Positions 11,679 to 23,279 are shown, counted from the stretch's first letter. The stretch: DNA of 64,000 nt from Icerya purchasi (GCA_039619475.1 CM077115.1:558340374-558404373); one strand, 5' to 3'. Numbers and translations: made by a program. Notes: generated by a model from the letters alone, not told the origin.

Positions 11679-12945
11679 CAAAATTAATTATTAGAAATTG
11701 GACATTGATGATTTTCTTTTCAAACAACCGAGAGATACTCACGTTTTCTCCTCCGGGTTTAATGAATGCACGGTTTGGCAATTTAGTATCCAAACAATAT
11801 AGTGATTTTATTCAGATATTTACAGATGGTTCTAAAGCTCGGGTGTACACAACGGACCATCACCGGTTGGTGCTGCATTATTATTTACTGGGGGTTTATT
11901 AAAAATATTTAAGCTTCCGCCTATGTCGTCGGTTTTCACGGCCGAGCTGTGCTGGCTATCGACAAAAGCATTAGGAACTCTATACTCATTATGTGTTATT
12001 TCTTCCTGTAATCGTTTGTCTCAATAATATGATAAGTTATATATTTTAAAACCTTAATTTACGTTACAAAAGTTATAGTTTTATATATTACACGGACACA
12101 GAGTACCTTTCAATTCACTAAAACATATAACATTTATTTATATTAAATTATTAAAATACAAGTATTACAGACATTATTAATTCACAAAATATATATAAAA
12201 ATTCGTCCTACCGGTTTCGTCTACTTGACATATTCATACTCAACACATGCAGTATTACAGGTGAAAAGTATTTAGTATGTACCGACAGTTTAAGTTCACT
12301 TAAGACGTTGGATGATTTTAATTATAAATGTCGTCCCCTTTCATTTACGAAATCAAATATAAATGTGCCGATCTACTCAGCAGGGGTGTAGAAGTAGGTT
12401 TCTACCGGCTGCCTGGTCATTGTGGTGTTAGAATGAATGAGGCTGTCGATGAGGTTGCTGCATTGGACGGTGAATTATCACCGTTTATTCCTTCATCGGA
12501 CCTTTATTCGAAGGTTAAAGTTGATAATAGGGCAGAATGGATTGAGTTTATTAATAGTCAGAACCAAGGCAAATACTACCACACGGTTCAGTCAGAGCTC
12601 TCCTCTAGCCCTTGATATTATTCCATTCCGGAATCTATCCTGGATCGACTCATTCGTAAATATGCGGTGAGACTATTTACCGTATGGGTCAATCGCGGAT
12701 AGTTCTGAATTTTTCTAACGGAGATGACGACGGTGTACAATACAATGATCATCACCACGCATCAAATTTCTTGGAGGGCATTAATTATTTGCTGTTTAAT
12801 TGTAATAAACATGAACATTGCCGAAGATGGTTTTGTGAACAATTAATGTCTCTTGGGTTTTTTCCTAATCTTCTGCGCCGGAACAACCAGGTCCTGTATA
12901 TTTTGCTTAAATTTATTATATTAAACGACATCCAAATTTAACAAC
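11679..12945 (+). pseudogene. LINE ORF2 relic with RNase H domain (3' piece)
   Basis: Plus-strand fragments in shifting frames spell an RNase H domain: FIQIFTDGSK near 11810 (first catalytic Asp), SSVFTAELCWLSTKAL near 11930 (Glu motif), VCTDSLSSLKTL near 12280 (second Asp motif) and GFYRLPGHCGVRMNEAVDEV near 12395-12455 (the GHxGxxxNExxD motif). After it, FLEGINYLLFNCNKHE and what follows (12770-12945) match the typical post-RNase H tail. Roughly 12000-12265 shows no homology and looks like a later insertion between the Glu and the second Asp motif. Several stops and frameshifts make it dead. With 4735-5012 it forms one LINE of the I/R1/LOA type that was split by the palindromic element. Confidence 0.65.
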
Positions 12946-13649
12946 ATACGCTTATTTATTTTGTTAATTAATTATTCTATGCAATTCTTGATGATACGTG
13001 ATCCATTATCCTAATTCTTGATGCCCTGTCATGTTCGGGAAACCCAACGCATCTCGAATTCGACTTGGGCAGTTTTTCCTTTGTTATGATTTTGTGCAGA
13101 CAGTCGTAGACTATAGCATTTGTGGCCATGATTGTTGGTTATAATTATTGCATATGATGATTGTGATTCCTATTCCATTAATTTACTGGTTAGGCAAGTT
13201 CAGGTAATGTACCTTGGACTCAGTCTGGCCAATTTCTCCTTCCTAAAGATATTATTCAGCCTCCGTGGGTAATGTTGAACATTTACGGCCATGGCTGTCT
13301 GTAACCCTTTTCCCGATTAAATATTATGTATCCTTCATTAGTATTCCTATATTAACTGGTTGGTGGCCAAATAGCTCAATAGAGTTAACTAAAGCCGAGC
13401 CATAAAAAAAAAAAAAAAAAAAAAAAAAAACTCCATTAAAAAAGGAACGCTAGCTCGCAATATCTTCTTCAGATCCCTACTAGTGACCATTAGGTATGCT
13501 TAATTCTACAATCCTCAGCACACTTCCACGCAACTTGCTTTACCTTTTCATTTTTCTTTCTTTCTTTTTGTTTTTTTTTTTTCTTTTTTGAAAAAATGCT
13601 GAATTTGTTTGGCGGTATAATAATAATAAAAATATAAATTAAAAAGTAT
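12946..13649. other. gene-free stretch
   Basis: No supported gene. A run of about 27 A lies at about 13404-13430; it could be the poly(A) tail of an unrecognised retroelement or simply a homopolymer. Confidence 0.45.
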
Positions 13650-13948
13650 AAAAATAAAATAATACAAAAAAACTCGAAAGAAAAGCTTTTATTTATAACT
13701 GTGATAAGAGTAAGGAAAATAAATTTTTGCAGGTTCATAAAATTGGGATGTTTCTTGAAGAAATGAGATAAAAGCGTTGGTCTAAAAAATAACATTTCAT
13801 ATTCAGTATCGACCAACGTCTTTATCTTATTCTTTTAGAAAACATCCCAATTTGATGGACCCGGAAAAATTATTTTCCTCATTTTTATCGCATTTAATAA
13901 ATAAATAAAAGCCCTTCTTCGATTATTTTTTACATTAATTTATTTTAC
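13650..13948. repeat. foldback repeat (palindromic MITE candidate)
   Basis: Sequence from about 13650 to 13783 pairs with about 13811 to 13948: AAATTGGGATGTTT on the left matches AAACATCCCAATTT on the right, and GCGTTGGTC matches GACCAACG. The loop is about 27 bp. Identity is roughly 80%, so it is not recent. No gene inside. Confidence 0.7.
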
Positions 13949-14465
13949 AGTTTTCAGTTACAATTCTGGACAGACGAGAGTGTAAAAGAGAAACGAAAAA
14001 AAACAAAGCTCATCTGTACGAATGTTATATAAATCAGAAAGTAAAAGGGAATAAAATGTTTCCCGATATAGCGATTTGTTAGTTTTAAATAACGTGATTT
14101 CCTTAATAGCCGGAAATACTAATTAGATTTTTATGTTTATTCGCACATTTTTATCGGTCTGATAGAATGTGCAACAAAATGATCAGAAGTAACTTGAAAT
14201 TTTTCTGCGAATCTATTACGGATCCAGAGACTGTTTACGTACCAATTTGAAATATCATATTAGCATTAGGGTTTGAACACCGTACGCGCTTGATTGCGTA
14301 GTAAATAAATAAACCTTCCACGGGTTCTATTATTTCTGTAAAAATTGCTCTTGCCATTGTCCAGATTTTAACATTTCAAGATTTTTGGCAGGAATACAAC
14401 AGACATGGGGGTCAATTTTTATATAAGTTTTTGTGTCACACATTGTTTAGTTTAGTTGTGAACTC

Positions 14466-14505
14466 CCCTAGTCGTGAAGCTTTGCCTTCGAAACGCGTCA
14501 GGTTA
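14466..14505 (+). ncRNA. hammerhead-like motif at a Penelope-type 3' end
   Basis: The sequence GTCGTGAAGC, a short loop and then CTTCGAAACGCGTC has the layout of a minimal hammerhead core: degenerate CUGAUGA, stem II GAAG/CUUC, then GAAA and CGCGUC. Penelope-like elements are known to carry minimal hammerhead ribozymes in their terminal repeats. The CUGAUGA box is imperfect, so self-cleavage is doubtful. The surrounding 14.2-14.5 kb has no clear reverse transcriptase. Confidence 0.35.
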
Positions 14506-14529
14506 ATAAATATCATTTAATTGTTTATT

Positions 14530-15754
14530 ATTAGTGTGCTTCTTCTTATTACCTGTATGTTAAATGAGGGTCGTCAAGTTAAACGTTATTAACGATTACA
14601 ATTCTCCGTGAAAATGTATTATTCGCCTTCGTAGACTATACGTTGTTATTTTCCTTAAGGAACGTTGATTTTCTTAGAGTTAAATTACGTGCAGCTGTTT
14701 ATTACTCTACTCAAACTGCCCTATTTTTCATGCATTCGTTTGAGACGTGATTTCATTCGCAATACAGGTGTCACTTGATTAAATATTTTACAAGAAAACT
14801 CCAATTTAAATGCAAATTAATTAATTTTTTCATTATTTTATCTATTAAAATAAAGTAAACACAGCGTACATCTGACAATTTTATCGCCGTAATTTTTTAC
14901 TTTATCCGGATAATGTATTTTTCGCAATTCTCGCGGAAACTCAAAATTTATTCATCGTCTCGAAAATTTCACCCACTTTATAAAATCCTTATCCGGTAGT
15001 AGTGCCGGGGAGTTTTTATTTTCATAAATTTTGAGCGATTTACCGGAGGTTCAGCTGCTGATCGATTCGAAGGTCGTTAAGACGTTTTCATGCAAATTTT
15101 TATGCGAATTTGTGTTTCACCGGGTTTTTTTTTTTCTCTTTTTTTCTTGGCATATGCGCTTCGCAATTCATATGCGATGTGTAACGATCAGTTTCCGGTT
15201 ACGGAAGAAACGTTCCCAGTGTTATTAACCTGAGGCTATGCTCTCTCAATATATCAAAAACTTGACGCAAACGTCTCTGAACGAAAGCAATAAGAGTGTA
15301 ATTCTTTCTCCGCAGCACGAAAAAATAATAGAATTTAGCCTGCCTAACCGAATTAATTTTTCTTACATCCCGTTACCGACTTGACTGGCCGTTTTGCAAT
15401 TTCTTATGCTAACAAAAACGAACGAAACATTACGGTTGAACATTTTCGCCAAGCAAATTCCCGAATATTTCCGATCGTCCTAATTTAATTTTCGTTTATT
15501 ATTTTAATCCCTTTTTTTCTTATACATTTGATATTACTTCATTGTGACGGAATAATAATAATAGTTTTTAAATGAACTTTTGGATTTATTAACTTAATAA
15601 AACATCACGCAGCGTTCAATGAATTAATCACAATGTTTCCTTAACGCTATACAAAGTCATTTCGCTTTCAATAAAAATATTTACATACAATAAAATGATC
15701 TAGCTCTACCGGTTTACTTACATCAATCTCAAAAAAATTTTGAAATTTTTCAAG

Positions 15755-15799
<45 letters not shown>

Positions 15800-16300
15800 T
15801 TAAATAAATATTTTATACTAGTTGTTCTATGCACTTTTGATAATAATTATGTAACTAATCGCAAATAATTTTTAAAATCTTTTAAATTTCGCGAATAAAA
15901 GTTTACAATACATAATAGGGGCAATCGGAGTGCCAGTTATTCAGATCTCCCGTAATAACTGTCGATAATAATAAATTCGAATGAAACACACGGATTAATG
16001 GCATAATTAATTAGTTTTACAATAACACAAAATTTATAAACAGTTATCCGTATTAGCCTATATATGTATGTATATATGTACTTATATAGATTGTAAAAAA
16101 TAACAGCCAACTGAATTCTTATAAAACGTATAGCGATAAAAAATAACTACAAATCAAATACTGTGATTAATTCACGTGAAAAATGTAAGAGAAATAAGCC
16201 TTGAAGTTCGCATATATGTTTACAAAATAATAACACTTTTTCAACGTAAAGATTTTAAATCCTAATAACAATAACATTTATGAAACTTTTAAAACTTTTG
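14530..16300. other. gene-free AT-rich stretch
   Basis: No supported gene. It contains an (ATT)n tract and many short AT-rich blocks. Confidence 0.5.
15754..15797 (+). repeat. (ATT)n microsatellite
   Basis: About 14 uninterrupted ATT/TTA units. Confidence 0.9.
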
Positions 16301-16304
16301 CAGT

Positions 16305-16534
16305 GATTAGCCATGATGTAAATAATTGATGGACAGTTGCGTTTAGAAAAAAAAAATTATTTCGAAAATATACACGACGCTTAACATTTCGATCAGCTTG
16401 TACTGGACCATCACCGAACGCTTCTGATGTCCGATGATGGTCAGTATAAGCTGACCGAAACATTTAGCGCTGTATTTTTGGAAACAAGTATATTCTAAAC
16501 GCAGTTGTCCGTAAATTATTTACATCATAATAAC
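16305..16534. repeat. head-to-head terminal repeats of a Penelope-like element
   Basis: The two halves are imperfect reverse complements about 16419/16420: ATGATGTAAATAATT at 16312 pairs with AATTATTTACATCAT at 16513, and both halves carry GATGGTC..AGT..AAGCTGA..GAAA. Each half contains a hammerhead-like core (CCGATGA, stem, GAAAC on the plus strand at 16434-16470, and the equivalent on the minus strand). Penelope-like elements are known for terminal repeats in direct or inverted arrangement. The GIY-YIG fragment starts just downstream. Confidence 0.55.
16432..16475 (+). ncRNA. hammerhead-like motif in a Penelope terminal repeat
   Basis: CCGATGA, then a stem GGTCAG/CTGACC with loop TATAAG, then GAAAC. 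Compared with the hammerhead core CUGAUGA-stem II-GAAA, one core position differs. A related copy lies on the opposite strand at about 16370-16410 (GGTGATGG, then GATCGAAA). The third strand of the ribozyme (stem III and cleavage site) would need folding to verify. Confidence 0.4.
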
Positions 16535-16560
16535 GTTTATACTAGATCGAATTACATATT

Positions 16561-16755
16561 TTGTCACATCCGAATGACATTTTCAATAATTCAGGTATAT
16601 ACAAACTTACACATATGACACGCGAACGAATATACACAGGACAAACGAAAAAATCATTTAATATAAGATGTGAGGAGCACATGTATGCTTTACGTTGTGG
16701 ATGCGTATTCGTTAAACATCTAATTTTGAAAAACACGCAGTTAATAATATTATGA
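16561..16755 (+). pseudogene. GIY-YIG endonuclease fragment of a Penelope-like element
   Basis: A 64-codon open frame reads SGIYKLTHMTRERIYTGQTK, then KSFNIRCEEHM. This is the start of the GIY-YIG nuclease domain found at the C terminus of canonical Penelope-like reverse transcriptases: GIY near residue 12, YTG in place of YIG near residue 25, and the following RxxEH segment with catalytic Arg and Glu in expected spacing. The frame stops after about 60 residues and the usual rest of the domain is not recognisable. The reverse transcriptase part is missing upstream, so it is a 5'-truncated relic. The inverted terminal repeats lie immediately before it. Confidence 0.7.
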
Positions 16756-17129
16756 CTATATTAAAAATAATCGAAGATTTTATGAAGTTCGATTTTCCTG
16801 AAAGCTACTGCATTTGTAAGCATATTAAAAATAATAATTTTTCAATTAAAAATTCGTCTTCTAATATTTTTATATGAGCAATTTTTGTTTATTTGTATTA
16901 TTCATTTATTATTCATTTATTTCTTACTCTATTTTTTATTTATTATGTGTATCTTGTGGTGTTATCAATTACTAACAGCATGAATATTAATCCGGAACTA
17001 GTCGTTATTTTATTATTATATATTTTCGTAATTTAAATAAACTCCTATGAGCTAATGTGTTTTATATTTCCTTTTTATTCAATTTTTTTTTCGTTTGGAA
17101 ACTTAACGTCCTAATAGAACGTACTCCAT

Positions 17130-17690
17130 ATCTTTATCGGTTGCAGTTTACATTTATATTAATTACAATGTAATTCTTAGGCTACCCCCCACTAGAAAAA
17201 AATGTTCCAAAAAAATATCCCAAAAACTGTCCCAATTTTATGTAACGCAAAATGTCCCAAAAAAATGTCCTAATTTTATGTAACGCAAAATGTCCCAAAA
17301 AAATGTCCCAATTTTATGTAACGTTTGTTATATTTTATAGGATTTTTGTTATTGTTATTTAAAAAATGTCCCAATTTTATGTAATGTTTGTTATATTTTA
17401 TAGGATTTTTGTTATTGTTATTTAAAAAATGTCACAATTTTATGTAATGAAATATGTAACGAAAAATGTAACAAAAAAAATGTTTTAATTTTATATAATA
17501 AAAGTTAAATGTTAGGATCGGATTTTTGTGATTATGTTATTTTTTTTATATCGATGTCAGCAAGAATTACGTTGTAAATTTTGATCATTTTATACAAAGT
17601 ATAGACGAGAAAGAGACAGAAATGAAAGCCAGGGGGTCAAGCGGCACAGCCTCTTGTGAGGCCAAAATGGCCGAGTTAATATACATATAT
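17130..17690 (+). mobile_element. MITE family A, copy 1, with internal tandem repeats
   Basis: It shares its left end (ATTCTTAGGCTACCCCCCA) and its internal block (ACGTTGTAAATTTTGATC ... GGCCAAAATGGCC) with the copy at 30.6-31.1 kb. Between them are about eight tandem or near-tandem copies of AAAATGTCCCAATTTTATG. The right terminal inverted repeat seen in copy 2 is missing, so this copy is truncated at or near a (TA)n tract at 17683. No coding capacity. Confidence 0.65.
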
Positions 17691-17699
17691 ATATATATA

Positions 17700-19260
17700 T
17701 AGTTAATTATAATTTATTTATAAGATTACTGAATCTACTGTAACAGATTGTGTGCGTTTCGACTGTTTAACTTTCGCCATAAAGATGCTGGGAGGCCGCT
17801 ACGATATGTGCTATAACTCCGATATTTTTGTAACATATGTGGTACCGATAGTAAGGTGCTGTACCGATTACACCGAGAGAGGGAACTGAAATATTACTCA
17901 GCAGATAGATGGTAATGTATAATGTTTGTATGGCTAATTCTTAGTCTGCTGAGATAACCATCTCCTTCTTTCGTGTAATAGGAATCCTGCATATTGAACC
18001 ACGATTCTCGGTTGTAATTTTCATTTAATCTAAAAAGAAAATTTCACACCGATTACATTTATTTCCTACTTAATGTAGTAAAGATTTTTTATATTAAAAC
18101 AGGAAATTAAAAATAAATAGATTACTGAAATAATTTAATTCGAAAGAATGTGAAAACCGTTCAGTTTAATTACATAACCAGCAGCTCAAATACGGTTGTG
18201 TAAGGCAGTTATTTGTATGCAAAATATTTTCATCGGGGGCTGCAAAGGATGAATGAAAAAAAAAAAAAAAGACAGACAGAAGAGCTCCGCTTTTATCACA
18301 TTGTTTATAGTTGTGGTATTATTGGAAATATAAAAATGTCATATGAAAATTCTTACTATTTCATACTATTTATTACAGTAAATAAAAAGTAATAATAAAT
18401 GTAATGTAAATAAATTCCTCGATAAAAAATGAAAATAATTATAAATAAACTTTATTTAATAAATTTTAAAATAGAGATCTTGCTTTAAAAACGTTTTCAG
18501 GCATAGCCCATCATCAGCTCACAACGCATAGTGCAGTCGATTAAAACTAATCTTAGTTTCTTATATTTTGGAATATTTGCTTTCATATTTTCAAATTTGT
18601 TGTTTAAGTGATGACGCTCAAAATACGGGCTTTATATGAAAACATTTTTTGGTAATATTTATTTTAAGAAGTTTTAGAGTTGAAAATTCTGTAATATTAT
18701 TATTTTCATTTTTATTAAAAGTATGCTCGGAAATATCTGCTATAACTTTGTAATCGTACGCAATTACATTTTTCATAGCCATCAGCTCCTAAGTTCAAAA
18801 TATATGAACAAATCGATCCTAACTCACCATGAAGACGCGCCTGAACCGGCCTTCTATAATTTTAATAAAGAAGTTGATTTTAATGGGCTATGTACTCGTA
18901 TTCTCCAAAAAATAATAATGGTTATTTTTTTTTTGGTTTATTTATTTATTTTTTTTTTTCGTGACTGTCAAAAACAACGAGGCACATGTTTTCATTTTAT
19001 CTTTTTTATAGCTTTCCATAAGGAATAATCGCTATTTTCTGTCAGTTCCAAATTGGCTACGTATTTATAAAAAGATTCCGTTTTTCGAGTTAGAAAGAGC
19101 TTTCGTCAGATTTTTAGTCATTCTACTTAGAGCATTTTTATTTATATTGCCAAATGCTTCTTAAAATCTTTTCTCTGCAATCAAATCTTTTAATACTGTC
19201 GCATAATGGGTTGTTTTCATATATCTGACTGTTTTATATATAATGATTGATGAATACATT
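17700..19260. other. gene-free stretch with one small unassigned frame
   Basis: No domain is recognisable. A 101-codon frame at 18723-19028 ends in a low-complexity Phe/Leu run and matches nothing I know. A hammerhead-like motif is listed separately on the minus strand near 18500. Confidence 0.4.
18484..18524 (-). ncRNA. hammerhead-like motif, minus strand
   Basis: The reverse complement reads GAGCTGATGATGGGC, then TATGCCTGAAAACG. It has an intact CUGAUGA box, a short stem II (GGC/GCC) and GAAA, which is the minimal hammerhead layout. It lies 1.7 kb from the Penelope GIY-YIG fragment, in sequence not otherwise recognisable. Confidence 0.4.
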
Positions 19261-19271
19261 TTATAAGATAC

Positions 19272-19517
19272 TCAAATAACTGCCTCTATATTTTCGTCAG
19301 TTTTTAGTGGAGTCTTTAAATTGATTTCGTTTTCAATTGCCTGTTGAAGTGCATGCCAATCAGTAGTTATTAGTTCTTTGTATGCAGCGTAACCTTTGTA
19401 ATTAGTCGGCTGATTACTTTCGCAATGTGCACATTTCGCCGGTTTATCAATAGGATTATTACAATTTTTCGTCACATTTAACGGAAGTAGGCGACAATAC
19501 GCTTTACTGGTGTTCAA
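19272..19517 (-). pseudogene. jockey-type LINE relic joining ORF1 and ORF2 pieces
   Basis: The 81-codon frame contains KPAKCAHCESNQPTNYKGYA followed by AYKEL. This is the last zinc-knuckle block of jockey-like ORF1 (gag-like) proteins (CxxCxxxHPxNYxGCxxYKxL). Directly after it the frame reads TTDWHALQQAIENEINLKTP and LKTDENIEAVI, which resembles the ORF2 region that follows the endonuclease domain (xxNWxxFxxxLxxxI..xPLKTxxDIExAV). In an intact element these pieces are separated by hundreds of codons, so an internal deletion seems to have fused them. The copy is short and dead. Confidence 0.5.
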
Positions 19518-19519
19518 AC

Positions 19520-21430
19520 GATTGGCATCTAGTGCACTGCGCTATTCATTTTATTTTAATATTTAGCAGAAATTACAAGTTATACAGATATCTTTATTGT
19601 TAGCATTTGGTTCCAGGTCAACAAAAAACATAGATAAAGAGATTGCTTTTTGTTTTTGGCTTTCGTACGTTAATTGCACTTTTCACTATAAATAAAAATA
19701 CTTCTTTATTCAATGCCTCTTTAATCTCTTCAGGGTTCCCCTCATTTGATGCGTATGATAAATGACATTATTTTTTTGTATTTATCGATTTTCGATAATT
19801 ATTAGCGTGGTTTTGTGTTTAACTAAATTTTTTTATTGTCAAGAATGTGGCGCAAATATTGCCGTCAGATGAGAAGCTTTAGATAAAGCGAGCGAAATAT
19901 CTACATCTCCGGCGTTGGTTAAGACAAAAACGCTGTCTGTTTACAAACAGCATTGGAGATGTAAATGTATCGTTCGCTTTAATCTTTGGTTTCGCAACGT
20001 ACCTGCATCCTCGTCTGACGTTGCTGACCACTAAAGAGAGGCGTTCGTATTTCTCAACCGGTTCTAGCCAATCGAGATCCCGATTGACCACACATTCGGT
20101 AATGTAGTCCCGCGAACGAACATAGTAACTATAAAATGTCGCTATTATCAATCGGTTACGCTGGAAATGATATTCAGTCTGGCCCGGTTAAACTGGTTTT
20201 TGTACAAACCGCATTTCGACCGAGACAGTTTTTCCCGCGTTATCTCACAGTGCAACGAATTAGCGGACTCCGGTTACTTTAAACGATAATAATCCACTCG
20301 GTTCACCAGTCTCTTCCAGTATCGATACGCATTGGTCCTCTTGCCGGCGAATAAAGCGATCAGCAACACGACACCATCGATCCGCCTCCTTTTTACTCCT
20401 CGCATCGCCCACCATGCTGCTTCAGTACCTTACGAAAGAAAAACAAAAACAAAACCAACACATTCGCTTTGCTCTGTCTGTTCGTCTCCTAAACTTGAGA
20501 GACGGTTTCTTTCACACTATTCTTGCCATTAAATCGCGATGAGTAAAGCGATTCAGTCGACGACTATTGTTATTTTCCAATGATCCTTCGGGAAAACGAT
20601 CGCGAGCCAGTAGGTTTGCACCGGATATCACATCCTTCGCAGATGAACTGTAAGATCGCCGAACATTTTATATACAACACACACGCGGTTTACCGTTAAT
20701 CAATGGCCACGTGCGCGGCAAAGTTGAGAAGGATGATTTCGGCCAATCGGACGAGTAGTCAGCGCCGTTAATTGCGGTCCAGAGAGGGAGGGAGTGTGTA
20801 TGTGTGTGTGTAAGAGAGAGAGAGAGAGAGAGATAAAGAGAAAGACGATGCAGCGATAATGACGAGGCGTCTGATGTTTCTTTCGGGCAAGCCGGATGCG
20901 TTTAAAATGAAAAGCGGCCCTGGCTGGCGAGTGCATAAAAAGTTTTTAAGTAATCAGGTTAATGGGGCAGGGAAAAGATAGCGCGGGCTACTCTACATCT
21001 AACTAACCGAGTTTCACACTGGAATCAGACGTGCTTCGCGTATAATTTGGAAGTTGTTACTGCTGCTTCGTATAGCCAAAAGCGCAGACAGCTATTAAAA
21101 GCGGTCCCTTTCATTAAAAGCGAATCGCAAACGTTTCTTCGATACACTATAAAAGAATCAAAGGAACAGAGAACAAAAAGCGCCCTTCTGAGCGAGGCAA
21201 CGAAAGAAAATTAAAGCAAAATCGGGCCGACTGAACCGGCTGAAACGGACTGACGTCGGCCCCGAGTTCAAGCGAAGCATTCGGTTCGTTCTCGCGTTCC
21301 CTAGAGCACTAGATCAAATTAAATACGCCAGCAGAAGGCGCTCTCGTTCTACAACTCCGACCGCCGTTGCGCCCTCTTCGGAGGTGTACGCGCGCGTGCG
21401 CATCCGAACCGGCACGCACGCGCGGTAAGT
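19520..21430. promoter_or_regulatory. GC-richer stretch, possible promoter and 5' non-coding exon
   Basis: From about 19.9 to 21.5 kb base composition rises and CpG is more frequent than in the rest of the window. It contains GA/GT microsatellites, a TGACGTCGG element near 21253 and, at 21421, CGCG followed by GTAAGT, a textbook splice donor. A plus-strand 5' non-coding exon ending at 21424 would fit, with the coding exons beyond this window or unrecognised. Short frames here (for example minus 19879-20151) show no domain. No TATA box was identified with confidence. Confidence 0.25.
20813..20833 (+). repeat. (AG)n microsatellite
   Basis: About ten AG units, preceded by a short GT-rich run. 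Confidence 0.9.
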
Positions 21431-21999
21431 TATGTACACGTCCGATGGAAGTATCTTTATCGCGGTGCCTAGCTAAATATAGGTGCATTCGCCTCCTGAC
21501 CATACATGTTGCCTGTTCCCTCTGAAAGAAGTTTAAAAGGTTAGAGCTTGAGCAGCATTTAACTTATTTTTTCGGTTAAGGCTTCGACAATTCTATTCAG
21601 TGGAAAAACTTATTCTATTTGCCGGCTATATTTATTTTACTTTCTTTCGCTCCCTCAGTTTCTTTATTTTTCTCTTCTTCTTTTTATTTTTCCTTTTTTT
21701 ATTCCCCCTTTTTTTTTTTTTTTTCATTTCCCTTATGTAGTAAGGCAAATAAAGTTTTTTTTCTAGCGTATTGCCCTTTCCCATCTGTAAGAAAAAAAAA
21801 AACTTCTCTAAAAAGTCTGCAAACACCCTTAGACGTCCCGACGTATTTATTGATATACACTCGCCCGTTCACGTCACTTTCCTTCCGATTCCGATAAACA
21901 CAATTAGAACTAGCTCGGATCCCGATCTAACGCTCGAACTGAACACTACAGTACCGCCTAGAGGAACAAAAAGCGTAATTGGCTTTCAACATTTCCCAA

Positions 22000-22004
<5 letters not shown>

Positions 22005-22047
<43 letters not shown>
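22005..22047 (+). repeat. (TA)n microsatellite
   Basis: About 21 uninterrupted AT units. Confidence 0.95.
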
Positions 22048-22050
<3 letters not shown>

Positions 22051-22837
22051 ACGTATTGTTTATATTTTGTCGTGTTTTCGTAGCGGACGATGAAGGAGTG
22101 TTCTGAATAGTCAGCTGCAGGTTGTGAATGACGCGAGCTGGGCCATTGGAAAAACAAATTAAACGTCGATATTTCATTATCTGCCCTGTTATCCTAATTA
22201 GTTTAACGGTAAACTCAGTTTTTTAACTTATTTTCAGCGGCTTTTATTTCAGTCGACCGTTTTGAGGATTCCATTTCGTACTTTTGCTCCAAGTCGAGAT
22301 TTTTTCGGTCTGAACTTGAAACGTTTGCTTTTCTTTCGCTTCTTCTACCGTTGACAGAATTTCATCTTCGCGCCTTACTCATCACTTACTTATCCGCACT
22401 GCTTCCTATATCCAACTGTATTGACGGCAGTGATTCAGTAGAGTTCTTCCAAGTTTTCCATTCATCCCGGTGGTCTTCAGTAAATCCATTCGATATCTAT
22501 CCGACTTTCTTCCCGACTTTCTCTTAATTTCCATTCTCACAATTTCCACCGTCTCTTGTAATCGTACGTCTTGCTCTTCTTTTTGCGTCGTCGCTTTTCT
22601 TAGGCGGTACCTTTTACGCTTTTTCCGACATACTGGTAGGCTTTTCGCGTTTTCTTCTAATTGCACAAATAAATTTCATCGATTAAAATAATTCGAATGA
22701 ATTTTTTTCATTATACCGTTTAAATGCTCCTCTCTCCCGCTCACTAAAAACAAAAAAAACAAGTACCATAACCTTAGGAATTATAATATTTTAAAGGTCC
22801 CCGTTCTCAGAAAGTGGCAGTTGAAATGTTTGTGCCC

Positions 22838-22870
22838 TAATTAATTAATTAATTAATTAATTAATTAATA
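22838..22870 (+). repeat. (TTAA)n microsatellite
   Basis: About eight TTAA units in a row. Confidence 0.95.
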
Positions 22871-23279
22871 ATTTCAACGGTTTATATTTATTAATGCATC
22901 TGTTCTCTCGGGACATAACACAACACGCTTTAAACCCGAACTTGATATTCCAATTTCATACTCTGAACGCGTATGACTATTCCGGGTTTTCTATTTCTAT
23001 CGCGTGCGGTTGTCCCCGATTAGGCAATTATTTTCGTTACTTTCTTCGTACTTGAGGTAAAGTTGCTGCTGGTCGTTTAGGATGAGATGTTAACATTCCT
23101 ACGATATTTAGGAGCGCCTGTACGAGAAATTGTCGGCAAAGAAGTCTACGATTTCTTCTAATAGCGGCTCTTTTTACTTATTGATCACGGTAAAATGTGC
23201 ATTATTTGATTATCCTCACCAATGATGTCAAATGTAACGTTGTATTCGATTTGAAAGCCTTCAAGGATGCTAACCACGA

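Noticed and set aside
21619..22157. Frames of 64-111 codons around 21.6-22.2 kb
   Set aside because: They translate pyrimidine tracts and a (TA)n microsatellite (runs of Tyr-Ile), not protein.
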